Of a stretch of 64,000 nt of DNA, positions 42,568 to 53,166 are shown piece by piece. Under the pieces are notes generated by a model. It ran no database searches and was not told the origin of the DNA. It was given only the letters and a program-made list of their open reading frames with translations. Location of the stretch: the NCBI GenBank assembly GCA_964036045.1, contig OZ038393.1:48476429-48540428 (forward strand), written 5' to 3'. A program made the translations under genes and the position numbers. Numbering within the stretch: the stretch's first letter is position 1; each line of letters begins with the position of its first letter. This stretch comes from Eutreptiella sp. 'Long Island Sound 2002' (taxonomy: Eukaryota; Euglenozoa; Euglenophyceae; Eutreptiales; Eutreptiaceae).

Positions 42568-44835
42568 CCCGCCCACCTCCTCCGCATCCTCGCCCACCGC
42601 CTCTGGGACATCGTCACAGGGCAGACCCCCCTGCCACCAGACTGGGCAAACATTGTCCGCCCCCTCTACAAAAAAGGGGACTGGGCGAACCCGGACAACG
42701 GGCGTTCCATAGTCTGTGCGGTCACGGAGGTCAAAATCGTCTGGACCATCCTCCTACGCCGCATCCGCCCCCACCTGGACCCCCACATACCGGCAAGTCT
42801 CTGGGGGGCCATCCCAGGCCGGTCCCCACACGAGGCCATCTTCCTCCAGGACACCATCGCAGACATGGACCCGGTGGACCTCATCATCGCCTCCCTCGGC
42901 GTCAAAGGTGCCTTCCCGAACTCCCCCTGGCTCCGCACCGGAGCAGGCCTCACCCCCTTCCTGGAGCCAGGCAGCGGGGTCCCCCAAGGGGGAGCAGAGG
43001 GCCCCTTCCTGTACCTTCTAGTGACGCTCCCCCTGGCCCTCGCAATCGAGCAGGATTACCCGGCCCACGCACCCTACCCCCTCCTCTCCCCCCTGGTGGG
43101 CTTTGCGGACGACACCAACCTCACGGTCGCGCACACCCCACACGAACCCCATGCCCCAGACCCCGCGCCAACGGTCACCCAACAGGCCAATGACTTACTG
43201 GCCGTGACCATCTCCTACCCCTCCCACAACAACCTCATCGTCCACCCCCCAAAGTCAGTGGCCATGATCAAGGGGTCTGCCACACACCCCACCCTAGGGC
43301 CACAAGGGCCCCCCATGCAAGTCGTGACAACCACCACCCACCTGGGGGTAATCCAGGCCGCCAACCCTGAGGACGCCACCCTCCCTCCCAAGTTGCAATC
43401 ACACATCGCCCATCTCCCCAGATATGCGTCCCCGACCACCAAGGCCCTCTCCCTGTCCCACCAGAGCCTGGCGTACTACCTCACCGGGGTCTTGGACGCC
43501 TCCATAGGCTTCCAAGCACTCCACCTGACACACCCCACCACCGCCCTCCAGCCGGCCACACGCGCCGTGACCAAAGCATGGGCAGCACACGGAGGCTGGC
43601 CCACCTCCATACCCACCCGCGCCATCCGAGCAGCATGGCCCCACTATGGGGACGCCATAGGGGACGAGGTGAAAGCGGCCTACACCAGACACACCGCCCT
43701 CCTCCTCCACCGCATGACCCACAACCACTCACCGGAGGTCCGCGAGGTCACCGCAATCCGCCTCCAAGCCGCACAACGGGCCCGCAACACATGCCCGCGC
43801 TGGGTACTCCACCAGACGGGCATGCCCACAAACCTGAACACGCGCCTGTGGAACCACCTGCAGCTTCTCCTCCCATCCCCACACCACGCCATACTCACCA
43901 ACCACACGTGCCCAGAGGAAGGGCCTCTAGCGGTCCTCTGTGGGGACCTCCACCATCACCCCAAGGGCACCATCCGCACCATAGACCTTGTCGGTGCCTG
44001 CATCACCGTAGTATACCTCACGCTCCCCGAAATGCAGGTCCTGCAGCACAACGGGGCACACCACACCCCCTTTCTACAGCTTCCCGAATGGCCTCAATAC
44101 CGCCTCTTCCACCAGTATCTCACGCAGATGGCACGAGCAGCGGGACACACTCTGCCGGGAAGCAAAGACATGCACACAGCCTACCGAGAATTCACAAAGC
44201 AACACCCCCGACCCATCCCAGCGACACCGCCCTACGCACCCACCGGATCGAAACACGAACCCGTCCCCCCGGTGACGGGCCCAGTCCCAACACTAACCCT
44301 AATACTGGCCCCGAATGAAGCCAAACCCACGCAGACCACCGTCATCCACCACGGGGCAAAATGGCGCATACCGAAACACCACATGACCGCCCGAGACCTA
44401 CCACGGGTCCCCCATGACTCCCAGAGCATGCCACGCACATGTTGGGCTTGTGACCCCGAGGCACCAACCACACCATGGCCTGTACTACACCTCATAGCAC
44501 GCCACCACACCCACCCCACAACCCACCTACCACCACAGGCCTACGCATGGGTAGCCCCATGGTTCCACCGCACCGACACTAACCCCACGGTAGCATGGAA
44601 CCCCGACCACGCGCCCAAATGGCTCTTCATCACTACACCCACATGGCCCCGCCCCGACCCGGCAGGGGTCGCCATCTGTTACAGCATGTACGAGCCAGGC
44701 AGAACGAGCAAGCACGAGCACCCCTACTATCCGCTCCACCACTCCTGCCACACATCGGAGCACCGAACACAAACCCTCACATGCCACGACCTAAGCCCAG
44801 ACACAGCCTACATCCTCCACTACATCTACTCCTAG
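42568..44835 (+). pseudogene. LINE-B reverse transcriptase and thumb/connection
   Basis: Entered by the -1 shift, the frame reads HLLRILAHRLWDIVTG, VRPLYKKGDW, then IIASLGVKGAFPNSP: motif A has Gly (GGC, 42898-42900) where the catalytic Asp is expected, one base from GAC. GVPQGGAEGPFL and FADD (about 43102-43113) follow. The C-terminal half is a long connection with Trp/Pro-rich segments. It ends at TAG 44833-44835, but the same frame continues sensibly through TAA 44905-44907 into RNase H. Confidence 0.82.
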
Positions 44836-44907
44836 ATCACACAAGGACAGCCGGAGCAGGGACTCATAGCCCTCTTCCCGCAAGCGAAACACATCATCTC
44901 CAAATAA

Positions 44908-47900
44908 ATAGGGGTGTACGCCACCCCCATCCTGCAGCCCACAACCCCAGTAGCCCACCTCGCAACGGGCCTCGCCATATACGCCTACCTGCCCATGAAC
45001 CCATGCCGCCTCCCACAACCATCACCGGCGGACCGGCTCTTCTTCACCGACGCCTCAGGCGAATCCGCCCTCACGCCCATCACCGGGGGGGCCACCCTGC
45101 AGCTAACCCACACCGGGGGACACTATCACATGGACCACCACACGGGCCACACCACCTATGGGGCCTCCTCCCACGGGGAGCTAGGGGCCATGGTCGAAGC
45201 CATCACCGCGATCGCGGCCCAACTGGCGGCCCACTCCCCGCACATCGTCCGGGTCTGGTTCGTGATAGACGCCACTGTCGACACACACCTGCTCCTCCGC
45301 ATAGCAAGGCAACCACTTCACAAAGCCACCGCGACGAGCCTGGGCACCCAGGCACTGCTGCTCTGGAAAGCCCTTCGCAGGCTTTCCCCCTACGTCCAAC
45401 TCCACATCGTGAAACAAGAGTCCCACAGACACCAATACGGAAATGGTAAGGTCGACAACCAGGCAGTACACCAGCGCACAACGCACCTACCAGCCCTCCA
45501 GATCCCTGACCTCGGCCGCAACCACACACACCTCCAACACATACCCCCTGTACCCGAGCCCCATCAGACCCCAGACTGGGTACCAGAGGACGCCCCCTAT
45601 TCCTCCCACGACAGAGCATACCACTACCCCAACCCCATCCAACATCTCGCCCGCGTGCTCGGCGACGCAGACAGCCGAGCGCACATCCAGGAGCTCCAGG
45701 ACAGACTGCAAATTCCCCCCTACCACTCAGCGCTGCGCCCAGCAAACGTCCCGGCCCACCTCCGAAAACGACGCATCCAGGTCCTCAGGGAGCAACTACC
45801 ATTCCTCACCAGGGTCCCCAGATGGCTCGCCCGCAAACACATCCGCGTCCCCGAAGAACACACCCGTTGCCCGTGCGACCACACCACCCCGGAGGACTGG
45901 GAACACTTCAAGAAATGCCCCCTCCATCCAGGCAGGGACACGCTAGTGGGCTGGTCCCCGGCGGAAACCCTACGACAACACGAAGGATGGCCAACCCACA
46001 GCCACGCACACCAGGCCACCGAACACCTCTTCCGGGATCCCCTGGTCAACGAAGCCACCATGAGAGGGGCGGTGACACAGGCACTGCACCGACACCTCAC
46101 AAAACACACAGAAAGCCCCATCCAGGCAGCAGCACACCTCCAGCTAGAGGCAGTCCGCAGAGCAGCGGCCCAAATGGTACACGGCAAACACCTCCTGTTA
46201 GCACACGCGGAGCAACTCACCAGCCCCACGCCAGGGAACACATGCAGCGTCTCATCCATTACCATGCCGTGCATGACCCAGACGTCCACTAACCCGCTCC
46301 GCGCCCCGCACGCGCCCCCCATCTCCATCCGCAGGCCTCCAAGACACCACCACAGCGCCCCGAGGCCCATCTCTCACCCAAAAAGCCACCCGGCACCGCC
46401 CAGCCCGGCCGAGCCCAACCAGGGCCAACCATACATCGACGTAGACGCGCAAGACCCCGGCAGCCCATCCAGCCCACCCCCCCCGGACCCGGGGCACCCC
46501 CCCCTCACACCGGCCACCATCCGCGACCCCGACCTCCTCCGAGCATCCCTCCAAGACAGGGCCCCGACCACCCCCCTGGGCTGGTACCGCCTACAGGACG
46601 ACTGGACCAAGCTCACCGTCAAAGCCCTCCGGGACCTGACCACCTCAGGCAGCGGCCTCCACGAGGCCATCGTAGACCTCGTACTCTGGCGAGCCCGCAG
46701 ACACACCCAGGGCCAGCACGTCTGCATCCCCCCCATCAAGTGGGACCAGGCCCTGACGCACGACACCGGCATCAACGTCACGCGTCAAGGGACCGTACGC
46801 CTACGACAGGCCCCAGCGGGGACGGACCGCCCAGCGGACCCGAACCGCCCGGAGCAGTGGGAACAGGCCACCGCACGAACCCGCGACACCGCCCTCCGCG
46901 CCGCCGGCCTCCGCACCCCAGAGGACGACCCCCCCCCCCCACCTACAGACAGTGACCACCCCCCGCCGGAGGTCTGGGTTACAGTCCTCGAGCGCGGGTA
47001 TTACTACGTGATAGCCGCTATGGCTACGTCCCACGGCCCGCAATGGCTCATCAAAGGAACAGACACCATGTTCGCCCCAGGGACTGCCCCACCAGGGGCA
47101 GTAGGGGACCCCACCACCCAGCACAGGGTCCTCAGGGGCGTCCCCCAACCAGGGGACAAGCCCCCAGCCCGGGCCCTGGCCCAAATCACCTCAGGGAAGG
47201 CAGGCTACCACCTGGGATTGGCCATGCTCTGCCTGACCCACTGGATCCAGCGCCGCTGGCCACCTATGGGGACCGTGCCCTGGGTTTGGGCCATCCCCAC
47301 CGCCCACACACAAGTCGAGGCGGGCCCGGACACACGACCAAACCCCCCCCCCAGACCGCAGCAATCCCTCACCTGCGGGTACCACGCCATCCACAGGGTC
47401 CTCAGCCGCGCGGGTCTTAGCCCAAAGGTAGCATACCCCCTTCCCACCACTGACCAAGAGGTCCACCGGATACGCAAGCTCATCTGCGAAATCCTTGCCG
47501 CGGCAGCAGAAGACGGCAAGCTTCTCCTCCAAACTGCCCGGCCTACAACTGACCACGCAAGCGCGCCGCGGCGAGCGGACACATACATCGACACAACACA
47601 CCCCAGCGCACAATCCCCGCCCATGCCCCTCCCCTCTCGCTGCTCACCCGGAGACCCACACACGCCCACCTTCGCGCGCACCCCTGGGCCCCGCGACACG
47701 GGCCTCCCCCACCCGCCCGAACACCAGCACACGCCCGCCACACACCAACCCGCCGGACACCCCTCAACACCCCCCACACTCGACAACCCACAAACACCCG
47801 CCGAGAGGAGCCCCGCGCCCCGCGGCACGCCCATCCCACCCAGTAGCCCGCTCAAGCCCCCCGCACACACCCCAGAAGACCCAGGCCCACCCCCCCCGGC

Positions 47901-48810
47901 CCCTGAATGCAGCCCACGCGAACTGTTCCCCCCCGCGGACGCCAACCCACACAACCTCGCACATTGCAGGACCCGGGCCAAGCCAAGCCCAGAAGGAGAA
48001 GGCCACAGCCCCGCGCCTCCCTCCCCCGCTGCTGCCGACCAGATTGGCCCGCCGGGCCACCAGGTCACGACCAGGCCCCCCCAGCCGCCCGTCCCCAACC
48101 TACAGCCCGAGGACATGCCCTCCATCCTCCCCGCTGTGGCCGCAGCAGAAGCCGCCGCCCGCAAGCCCGCCCGCATCACAGCCCAACCCGCGTTCACCAC
48201 CTCCTCCTCATCCTCAACCTTGTCCACCTCCTCCACCTCATCCTCCGAACCCCCCCTCCCCGCCGCCCTCATCCTCAAGGCCACGGCAAAAGCCAAAGCT
48301 GCGGCCGCACGCACCGACCCCCCGACCCCCACACAGGCGACTCGGGCACCCCGGCAACACACCGGGAAGCCCCCCGAACCGACATCGGCGCCCTCACACC
48401 TCCGGACAGAGGTCCTCCTCAACCTGGAACCGGACCCCAACACCAAACCCGACCCCAAACCCAAGCCGGCGCCCACGCGAGCACACACAACACCACGAAC
48501 GCAACGACACAAACCCAACCGACACCGCCCCGACCCGGACCCTCACCCAAACCAGGACCCCCCACCCACCACAACCCACGCCCCCCTCCCACCGGCACCC
48601 ACCACCACCGCAGAGGCGGCCACCCAAAACGACCCCCTCCAAGCTCTCGTCCGCATCCCCGTCACCAAGCGCCCTGTCATCCATCCCCCGCAAACCAACA
48701 CCATCGCCGGCCAAACAGACCCAGGGACGTGGAACCCCTCGACCACCGTCACCGTCAAGCCCGGCCCCCAACCCGCCCTCCTTGCCCACCACATAGTGCA
48801 GCCCCAGTGA
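44908..48810 (+). pseudogene. LINE-B RNase H, zinc motif and cysteine-protease-like domain
   Basis: It is collinear with RT after two in-frame stops. RNase H (about 45030-45460): RLFFTDASGE, HGELGAM, FVIDATVD and GNGKVDNQA supply Asp-Glu-Asp-Asp. A zinc-type motif CPCDHTTPEDWEHFKKCP follows at about 45868. From about 46500 a separate domain includes WLIKGTDTMF and PQQSLTCGYHAIHRVL (about 47358-47405). Its Gln…Cys-Gly arrangement resembles C48/Ulp1-type cysteine proteases, which occur in some LINE clades (for example NeSL). The rest is Pro-rich low complexity. The assignment of the protease is inference from a short motif. Confidence 0.65.
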
Positions 48811-48819
48811 CTGCCCACG

Positions 48820-50391
48820 ATGCCCAACCCCCCACCCCCACAAGGGGGACCGGAAAACCCACAAGGGGTCCATGGCCCATACCCGCAACACCAACCCCAC
48901 CACTACCCACACCACCACCACCAGGGGCCCCACCACCACCACTACCAACACCACCCCCACAACTACCACTGCCCACCGCCCTACCCCACCGGGCCACAAC
49001 CCCCCGTGCACGAACAGCACCAGCGAATGGGATGGCAGCCACCGAGCGCTCCACCCGCATACCCCACCTACCGCCAGGGGCCACCCCCCCCCGTACCAGC
49101 CAGCCCCCCCGTACCAGGAATCGTATCCGTATCCCCCCGGCCACCACGTCCACGCCAAAGGGGCCCCCCGGGCCCAACCCCGCCAAGGACAGTCGCTCGA
49201 CCCATACCACCAGCCGCTGCCGCCACCACACCCCTACGTGGCGGATCCATGGACGACGGGGGACCCCCCCCCCCCCCTCAGTACCAGGCGGCACCACGCG
49301 AAGTCCCCCAGGACCCGCTGGCGCCTCCTGACTGGCCCGACTCGAGCGATGAGGCCCGGTCCCGCAAACGGCGGCGCTCCTGCTCCCCCCCCGCACGACA
49401 CACTCGCCCACGGCGGCCACACTCCCCACACCACCACCGCGCCTCAACCACCCACTCGCGCCGCTCCCGCTCCCCCAGGTGCCACCACGACCCCCCAAGA
49501 CCCTGCTCCCGCCGCTCCCGCTCCCCCAGGCACCACCACGAGCGCCACTGCCGCCCCATGTCCACCTCCCCCTCCCCCCTCCGGCCATACAAGACCCCCA
49601 CCCCCAGCCCCCGCCACCACCGCTCCCGCTCCCCCCGACGCCGCCAAGCACGCCACCGCCGCCCCACGTCCACCTCCCCCTCCCCCCACAGGCCCTGCCA
49701 GGCTCCCTGTTCCCCCCGCCACCCATACCCATCCACCACCCCCAGCCGCCGCCACCACCACTCCCGCTCCCCCGGACGCCACCAAGCGCGCCACCGCCGC
49801 CCCATGTCCACCTCTCCCTCCCGTTCCCCCCTCCGCCCGTACCCGTCCTCCACCCCCAGCCCCCGCCACCGCCGCTCCAGCTCCCCCAGGCACCTCCACC
49901 CCCGCCAGCACCGCAGGTCCACGTCCTCCCCCCGCCGCTCCAGGACCCCGGGCACGGACCCCTCCCCCCCCGAGGCCCCCGCCCACCTCGCCTGGTGGCC
50001 TCCCCCCGCTTTGCAGGAGCTCCGCCGCTGGGTGGAGTGGGCCGGGGGAGCGGGAAGGCACGATGGGGTGCACATGGTGCATGCCTTCGAGGAGGTGCGC
50101 ACCCGCACCCCCGCCATCCCAAACGAGGCCGCCCCGGAGGCCAGCATGCCACAAGCGGCATGGGAGGCCCTCCTCCGCGATGTGGTCCAGGGCCTCCGCC
50201 CCCCCTACACCCCCCAAGCCCTCCGCCAGTGGCTCCAGGCGACCCACCCCCAGGCCTGGGCCGCCGGCGCCCCCTCCTCACCCCACCCCTCCGGCCACCA
50301 CCACACCAGGAAGGGGGAGGACAAGGGCAAGGGAAGGGCAGCAGACACCAAGGGGCACTCAGGCAAGAAGGCACGGAGGGGCCCCAAGTGA
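48820..50391 (+). CDS. LINE-B third ORF: SR-rich protein
   Basis: ATG 48820 lies ten bases after TGA 48808-48810, in the same frame. The 523-residue product has a Pro/His/Tyr-rich N-terminus, an acidic spot (DWPDSSDEA) and a nuclear-signal-like RSRKRRRSCSPP. Then comes a long RS-type domain with repeated RRSRSPR and RPTSTSPSP words (about residues 185-385). A more complex C-terminus (LQELRRWVEWAGG, WEALLRDVVQGLRPPYTPQ) and a Lys-rich tail (GKKARRGPK) end it. RS domains in cellular proteins act in splicing and RNA transport, so a role in RNA or nuclear import of the element is possible. Other frames are also open through composition; this one is preferred for its non-repetitive ends. Confidence 0.5.
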   Translation: MPNPPPPQGGPENPQGVHGPYPQHQPHHYPHHHHQGPHHHHYQHHPHNYHCPPPYPTGPQPPVHEQHQRMGWQPPSAPPAYPTYRQGPPPPVPASPPVPGIVSVSPRPPRPRQRGPPGPTPPRTVARPIPPAAAATTPLRGGSMDDGGPPPPPQYQAAPREVPQDPLAPPDWPDSSDEARSRKRRRSCSPPARHTRPRRPHSPHHHRASTTHSRRSRSPRCHHDPPRPCSRRSRSPRHHHERHCRPMSTSPSPLRPYKTPTPSPRHHRSRSPRRRQARHRRPTSTSPSPHRPCQAPCSPRHPYPSTTPSRRHHHSRSPGRHQARHRRPMSTSPSRSPLRPYPSSTPSPRHRRSSSPRHLHPRQHRRSTSSPRRSRTPGTDPSPPEAPAHLAWWPPPALQELRRWVEWAGGAGRHDGVHMVHAFEEVRTRTPAIPNEAAPEASMPQAAWEALLRDVVQGLRPPYTPQALRQWLQATHPQAWAAGAPSSPHPSGHHHTRKGEDKGKGRAADTKGHSGKKARRGPK

Positions 50392-52429
50392 GGGCAGGCA
50401 CTCACAGGGACAAGACGCCAGAAGAGACACCACATGGGGGCAGGAAACCACCCAAGTTCCAGGAAGGGGCGGAAGCGGGGACCAAGGCACGGAGGAAAAG
50501 GGCACCACGGCAAACGCCACGACCCACACCCAGGAAGGGCATACCACGACGGGGGGACCAGCACCGACCCACCCCCACTGAACGCCCCACGACTCCCAGG
50601 GGCGCACCCCCCAACACACACCGCCGAAGCAAGCAACAGACGCCGTACGGATCACACCAGCGCAAGGCCACCAGCCACTGAAAACCACACGGGGAATGGA
50701 TGGCACACCTACACGGGGAGAACGGGCCACCCCCACAGAGGAAGCCGCAGGGAACACCGCCACACGGCGCACCACCACGCCCTCACCGACAGACGACGAC
50801 TCCGACCGCCACAAGGGGCACCTCACAGGTACCGGAAGAGGACGCAGGCACAGCCACAGCGACCAGGACTGGGGATCGAAACCCCCAGAGGACACGGGAC
50901 CAAGGCACAGGCCCCCAGGGAGGGCAACTCCACGGACCGTCACGCGGTCGACCTACCCGACCCAGCTGCCCGAGCGGCGCGCCCAAGCCCCCACAGCACG
51001 GACCCAGCGAGACACCCGCACCTAATCGCACCCCCCAGTCACCAGCCAGCCACACTCCGGCCCGCACTCCGCACCACGACACAGGCTAGGCTGACCTCCA
51101 CTGACCCATCGCGGCACAACGCGAGACCAAGGCACACCGCACCACAGCGCGCCACGGTACAACGCGCCACAGCACGAGGGGACGCAACGCGGCACAGAGC
51201 GGCACACAACGACACAACTAACCCTAACCTGAGGGACTAACCGAAGCAAGCCAGCGCACACCCTGGAGGGCGCTGCACCAGCACCCCACGCACCAGCACC
51301 GCAGGCCACACACGGGGCCACAGCGCGCCTCGCAACAACGGTGGCGGACCACCCAGAAGGTTAAAACCGGCACCGCAGAGGGGAAAGGACACGAACAACC
51401 CCAGCCCCCTAACCCAGAGCCACAAGCAGCCGCCTGGAGCAGCCGCCCAGCCGGCAGAGCCAGGACCTAATTCGGCAAGAACGGGCGCCGAGCCCACCTT
51501 GTACATAGCCCACCCGACCCATGGGGCCGGAACACGGCCAAAGAGAACGCAACTGACAACAGCAGCTCGGAGGACAACACTGAATGCGGGCCAGTGTGTG
51601 CGCCAGCCCAGGGAAGGCAGAGGGCGGAACAGGCAAACCCCCCCCCAAAAAGAAAAACAACAAAACAACCAAGGGGGAGGCAGGGGGCGCAAAAACAGCC
51701 CACAGCCACCGAACCACCCGCCAACACCACCAGAGGCGACAGAACCCCCCCCAGAAGGCACCGAAGACAGGACCCCCAAAGAGGCACAGGGGGACCACCC
51801 AGCCAAAACCGGCAACACCAAGGCAGGAACAGCGGCCCACCGGGAAAAGGGACACCGAAACAAGCAGACACACACCACGAAAAAAAAAAAGAAAAAAAAA
51901 GGGCCAGCAACCGAGCCCGAAAGAAATGGGGATGGGGGGACAGGGACCACAAGGCCCGGGACAGGGACACCAAGCAAAAAAAAAAAAAAAAAGCGCAAAA
52001 AACACATGCCGACAACCCATTCAAGAGGGGCTGGGCACAGCCGAGACCCGGGCCCAGCACACACGCCCACACCGCACGCCAGAACCGGAAGCAGCGGGGG
52101 GCAAGCGGGGCGCCCACGCAACCACACACGTCCCATAAGCAGGCCGAAACCGAACTCCAACCACAAACACCACAGACAGCCGACACTAGAGGGACAACAC
52201 CACGAACCGTGCCCAAACACACCCACCCAAGACCCCAGCCAGGACTGGCGGGGTTAACAAAACCCACACCCAACCGCAAACCGGACCCAAACACAAACGC
52301 CGCACAACAGTAGGAAACCCAGTGCCCACAGCCCGGGCACTGAGGCAGCTCGTGCCATGCAGGTGACCTGGCCAAACGAGATCCGGAGACCGGGGGTAAG
52401 GCTGCATCCTAAGGCCTGCGCTGCTTTGG
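50392..52429 (+). other. LINE-B 3' region, low complexity
   Basis: This A/C-rich DNA holds no supported gene. It has A-rich tracts at 51880-51900 and 51976-51993 and one copy of the leader motif (CCAGCCAGGACTGGCGGGG) at about 52233. From about 52320 composition becomes balanced. Confidence 0.6.
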
Positions 52430-52800
52430 GACTCGAGGCGGAGCGTGCAACACCCAAGCGCCTCGGAACCCTAGTGTCAAGAACATGCATGGAAGGCTTC
52501 GGAACCGGATACGCCAGGAAGTCGGTTGAACCCCTAGGGTTCCGCTCAAAGGAGGGGACGTGCGCAAGCCCGGGGGCAGACTCTCCCGGCGAGACAAGCA
52601 CGTCACGCTGGCGGTGATCAGCCCTCCCGGTGTTGCCCGGGGCCGCTTTGTTGGGGGCCAACAGTCAGGTCTAGCGGGATGTAAGCCGCCTCCCCTCTTC
52701 ACGCGCGGAGCCTCTTCCTGTTCGTCACAGGGGCGATGCCGGGGGGAACCATGGGGCGCCTCTCCACGACCGAGTGCACCTACCTACCTACCTACCCTAC
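52430..52800 (+). repeat. LINE-B 3' terminal segment with (ACCT)n tail
   Basis: It matches 57660-58042 from ACTCGAGGC(G/A)GAGCG to the end, both finishing in ACCTACCTACC. Here the tail (52778-52800) is directly followed by CTCAGCA and TIR-element sequence. A short simple-repeat tail is common at LINE 3' ends. The alternative reading is a SINE. Confidence 0.75.
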
Positions 52801-52807
52801 CTCAGCA
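52801..52807. repeat. Right target-site duplication of LINE-B
   Basis: CTCAGCA, identical to 1450-1456. Confidence 0.55.
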
Positions 52808-53166
52808 TTGTTGAGCCAAAGTTGGACTCAAGGTTGCCAATGTTGCACCAAGGTTGAGGTTATTTACACCAAAGTTGCATTCACTTGTCCCAATGTTGAG
52901 GCCCAGTGCCTGCTGGGATGCTGCTTGGATGGGATTGCCATGGTGCTGGGTGGTGTTGAACCTTTAAAGCGGCAATGACGGGAGGTAGAAAAATGTGTCT
53001 TCATAGTGTCCTCAATCTATCACTGGTGGAAAGGGTAAAAAAAGTAGATTCTCAAACAGCAATAAAAACCAAAATTGCGCCAAAATTGCGCTTGGCAAAA
53101 TTACAATTCTTTTGGGTTTTCGGGTACTCAACTTTGACGTTTATGTCAAAATGGGCCCCTAGGGTA
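52808..53166 (+). mobile_element. TIR DNA transposon, right part
   Basis: It continues the element broken at 1456. GTTGAGCCAAAGTTGG, CCAATGTTGCACC and CCAAAATTGCG words match 1410-1440 and 740-775. It ends with the inverted repeat and TA. Confidence 0.6.
53141..53166 (-). repeat. Right terminal inverted repeat
   Basis: Reverse complement of 295-320 with one mismatch, ending GGGGCCCCTAGGGTA-like (here ATGGGCCCCTAGGGTA). Confidence 0.75.

Larger units (their letters stand above)
1457..52800 (+). mobile_element. LINE-B: giant non-LTR retrotransposon with nested insertions
   Basis: The span is bounded by a 7-bp direct repeat and ends in an (ACCT)n tail. On the outer side of both ends lies the same TIR DNA element. 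Inside, in order, are a repeat-array leader, ORF1, APE-type endonuclease, reverse transcriptase, RNase H with a terminal cysteine/histidine motif, a protease-like domain, an SR-rich ORF and a 3' region. A Ty3/gypsy element and LINE-A are nested in the leader. Subtracting them leaves about 27.5 kb, far above usual LINE size. A 3'-end copy at 57651-58042 ends in the same tail, which supports the 3' terminus. The alternative is a smaller LINE inserted in a separate satellite array. The coding part is disabled (stops, a frameshift, changed RT and endonuclease residues). Confidence 0.5.

Noticed and set aside
40649-44907. Variant genetic code reading TAG/TAA as amino acids
   Set aside because: All three stop codons end credible ORFs in the window and all three also interrupt, so nonsense mutation is simpler.
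48872-50681. Alternative Pro-rich ORFs (48872-50581 and 49479-50681, plus minus-strand frames) overlapping the SR-rich ORF
   Set aside because: Purely low-complexity Pro/Ala/Gly text without non-repetitive ends; treated as shadow frames.
51215-51245. Telomere-like ACCCTAACC
   Set aside because: Only one unit; no tandem array.
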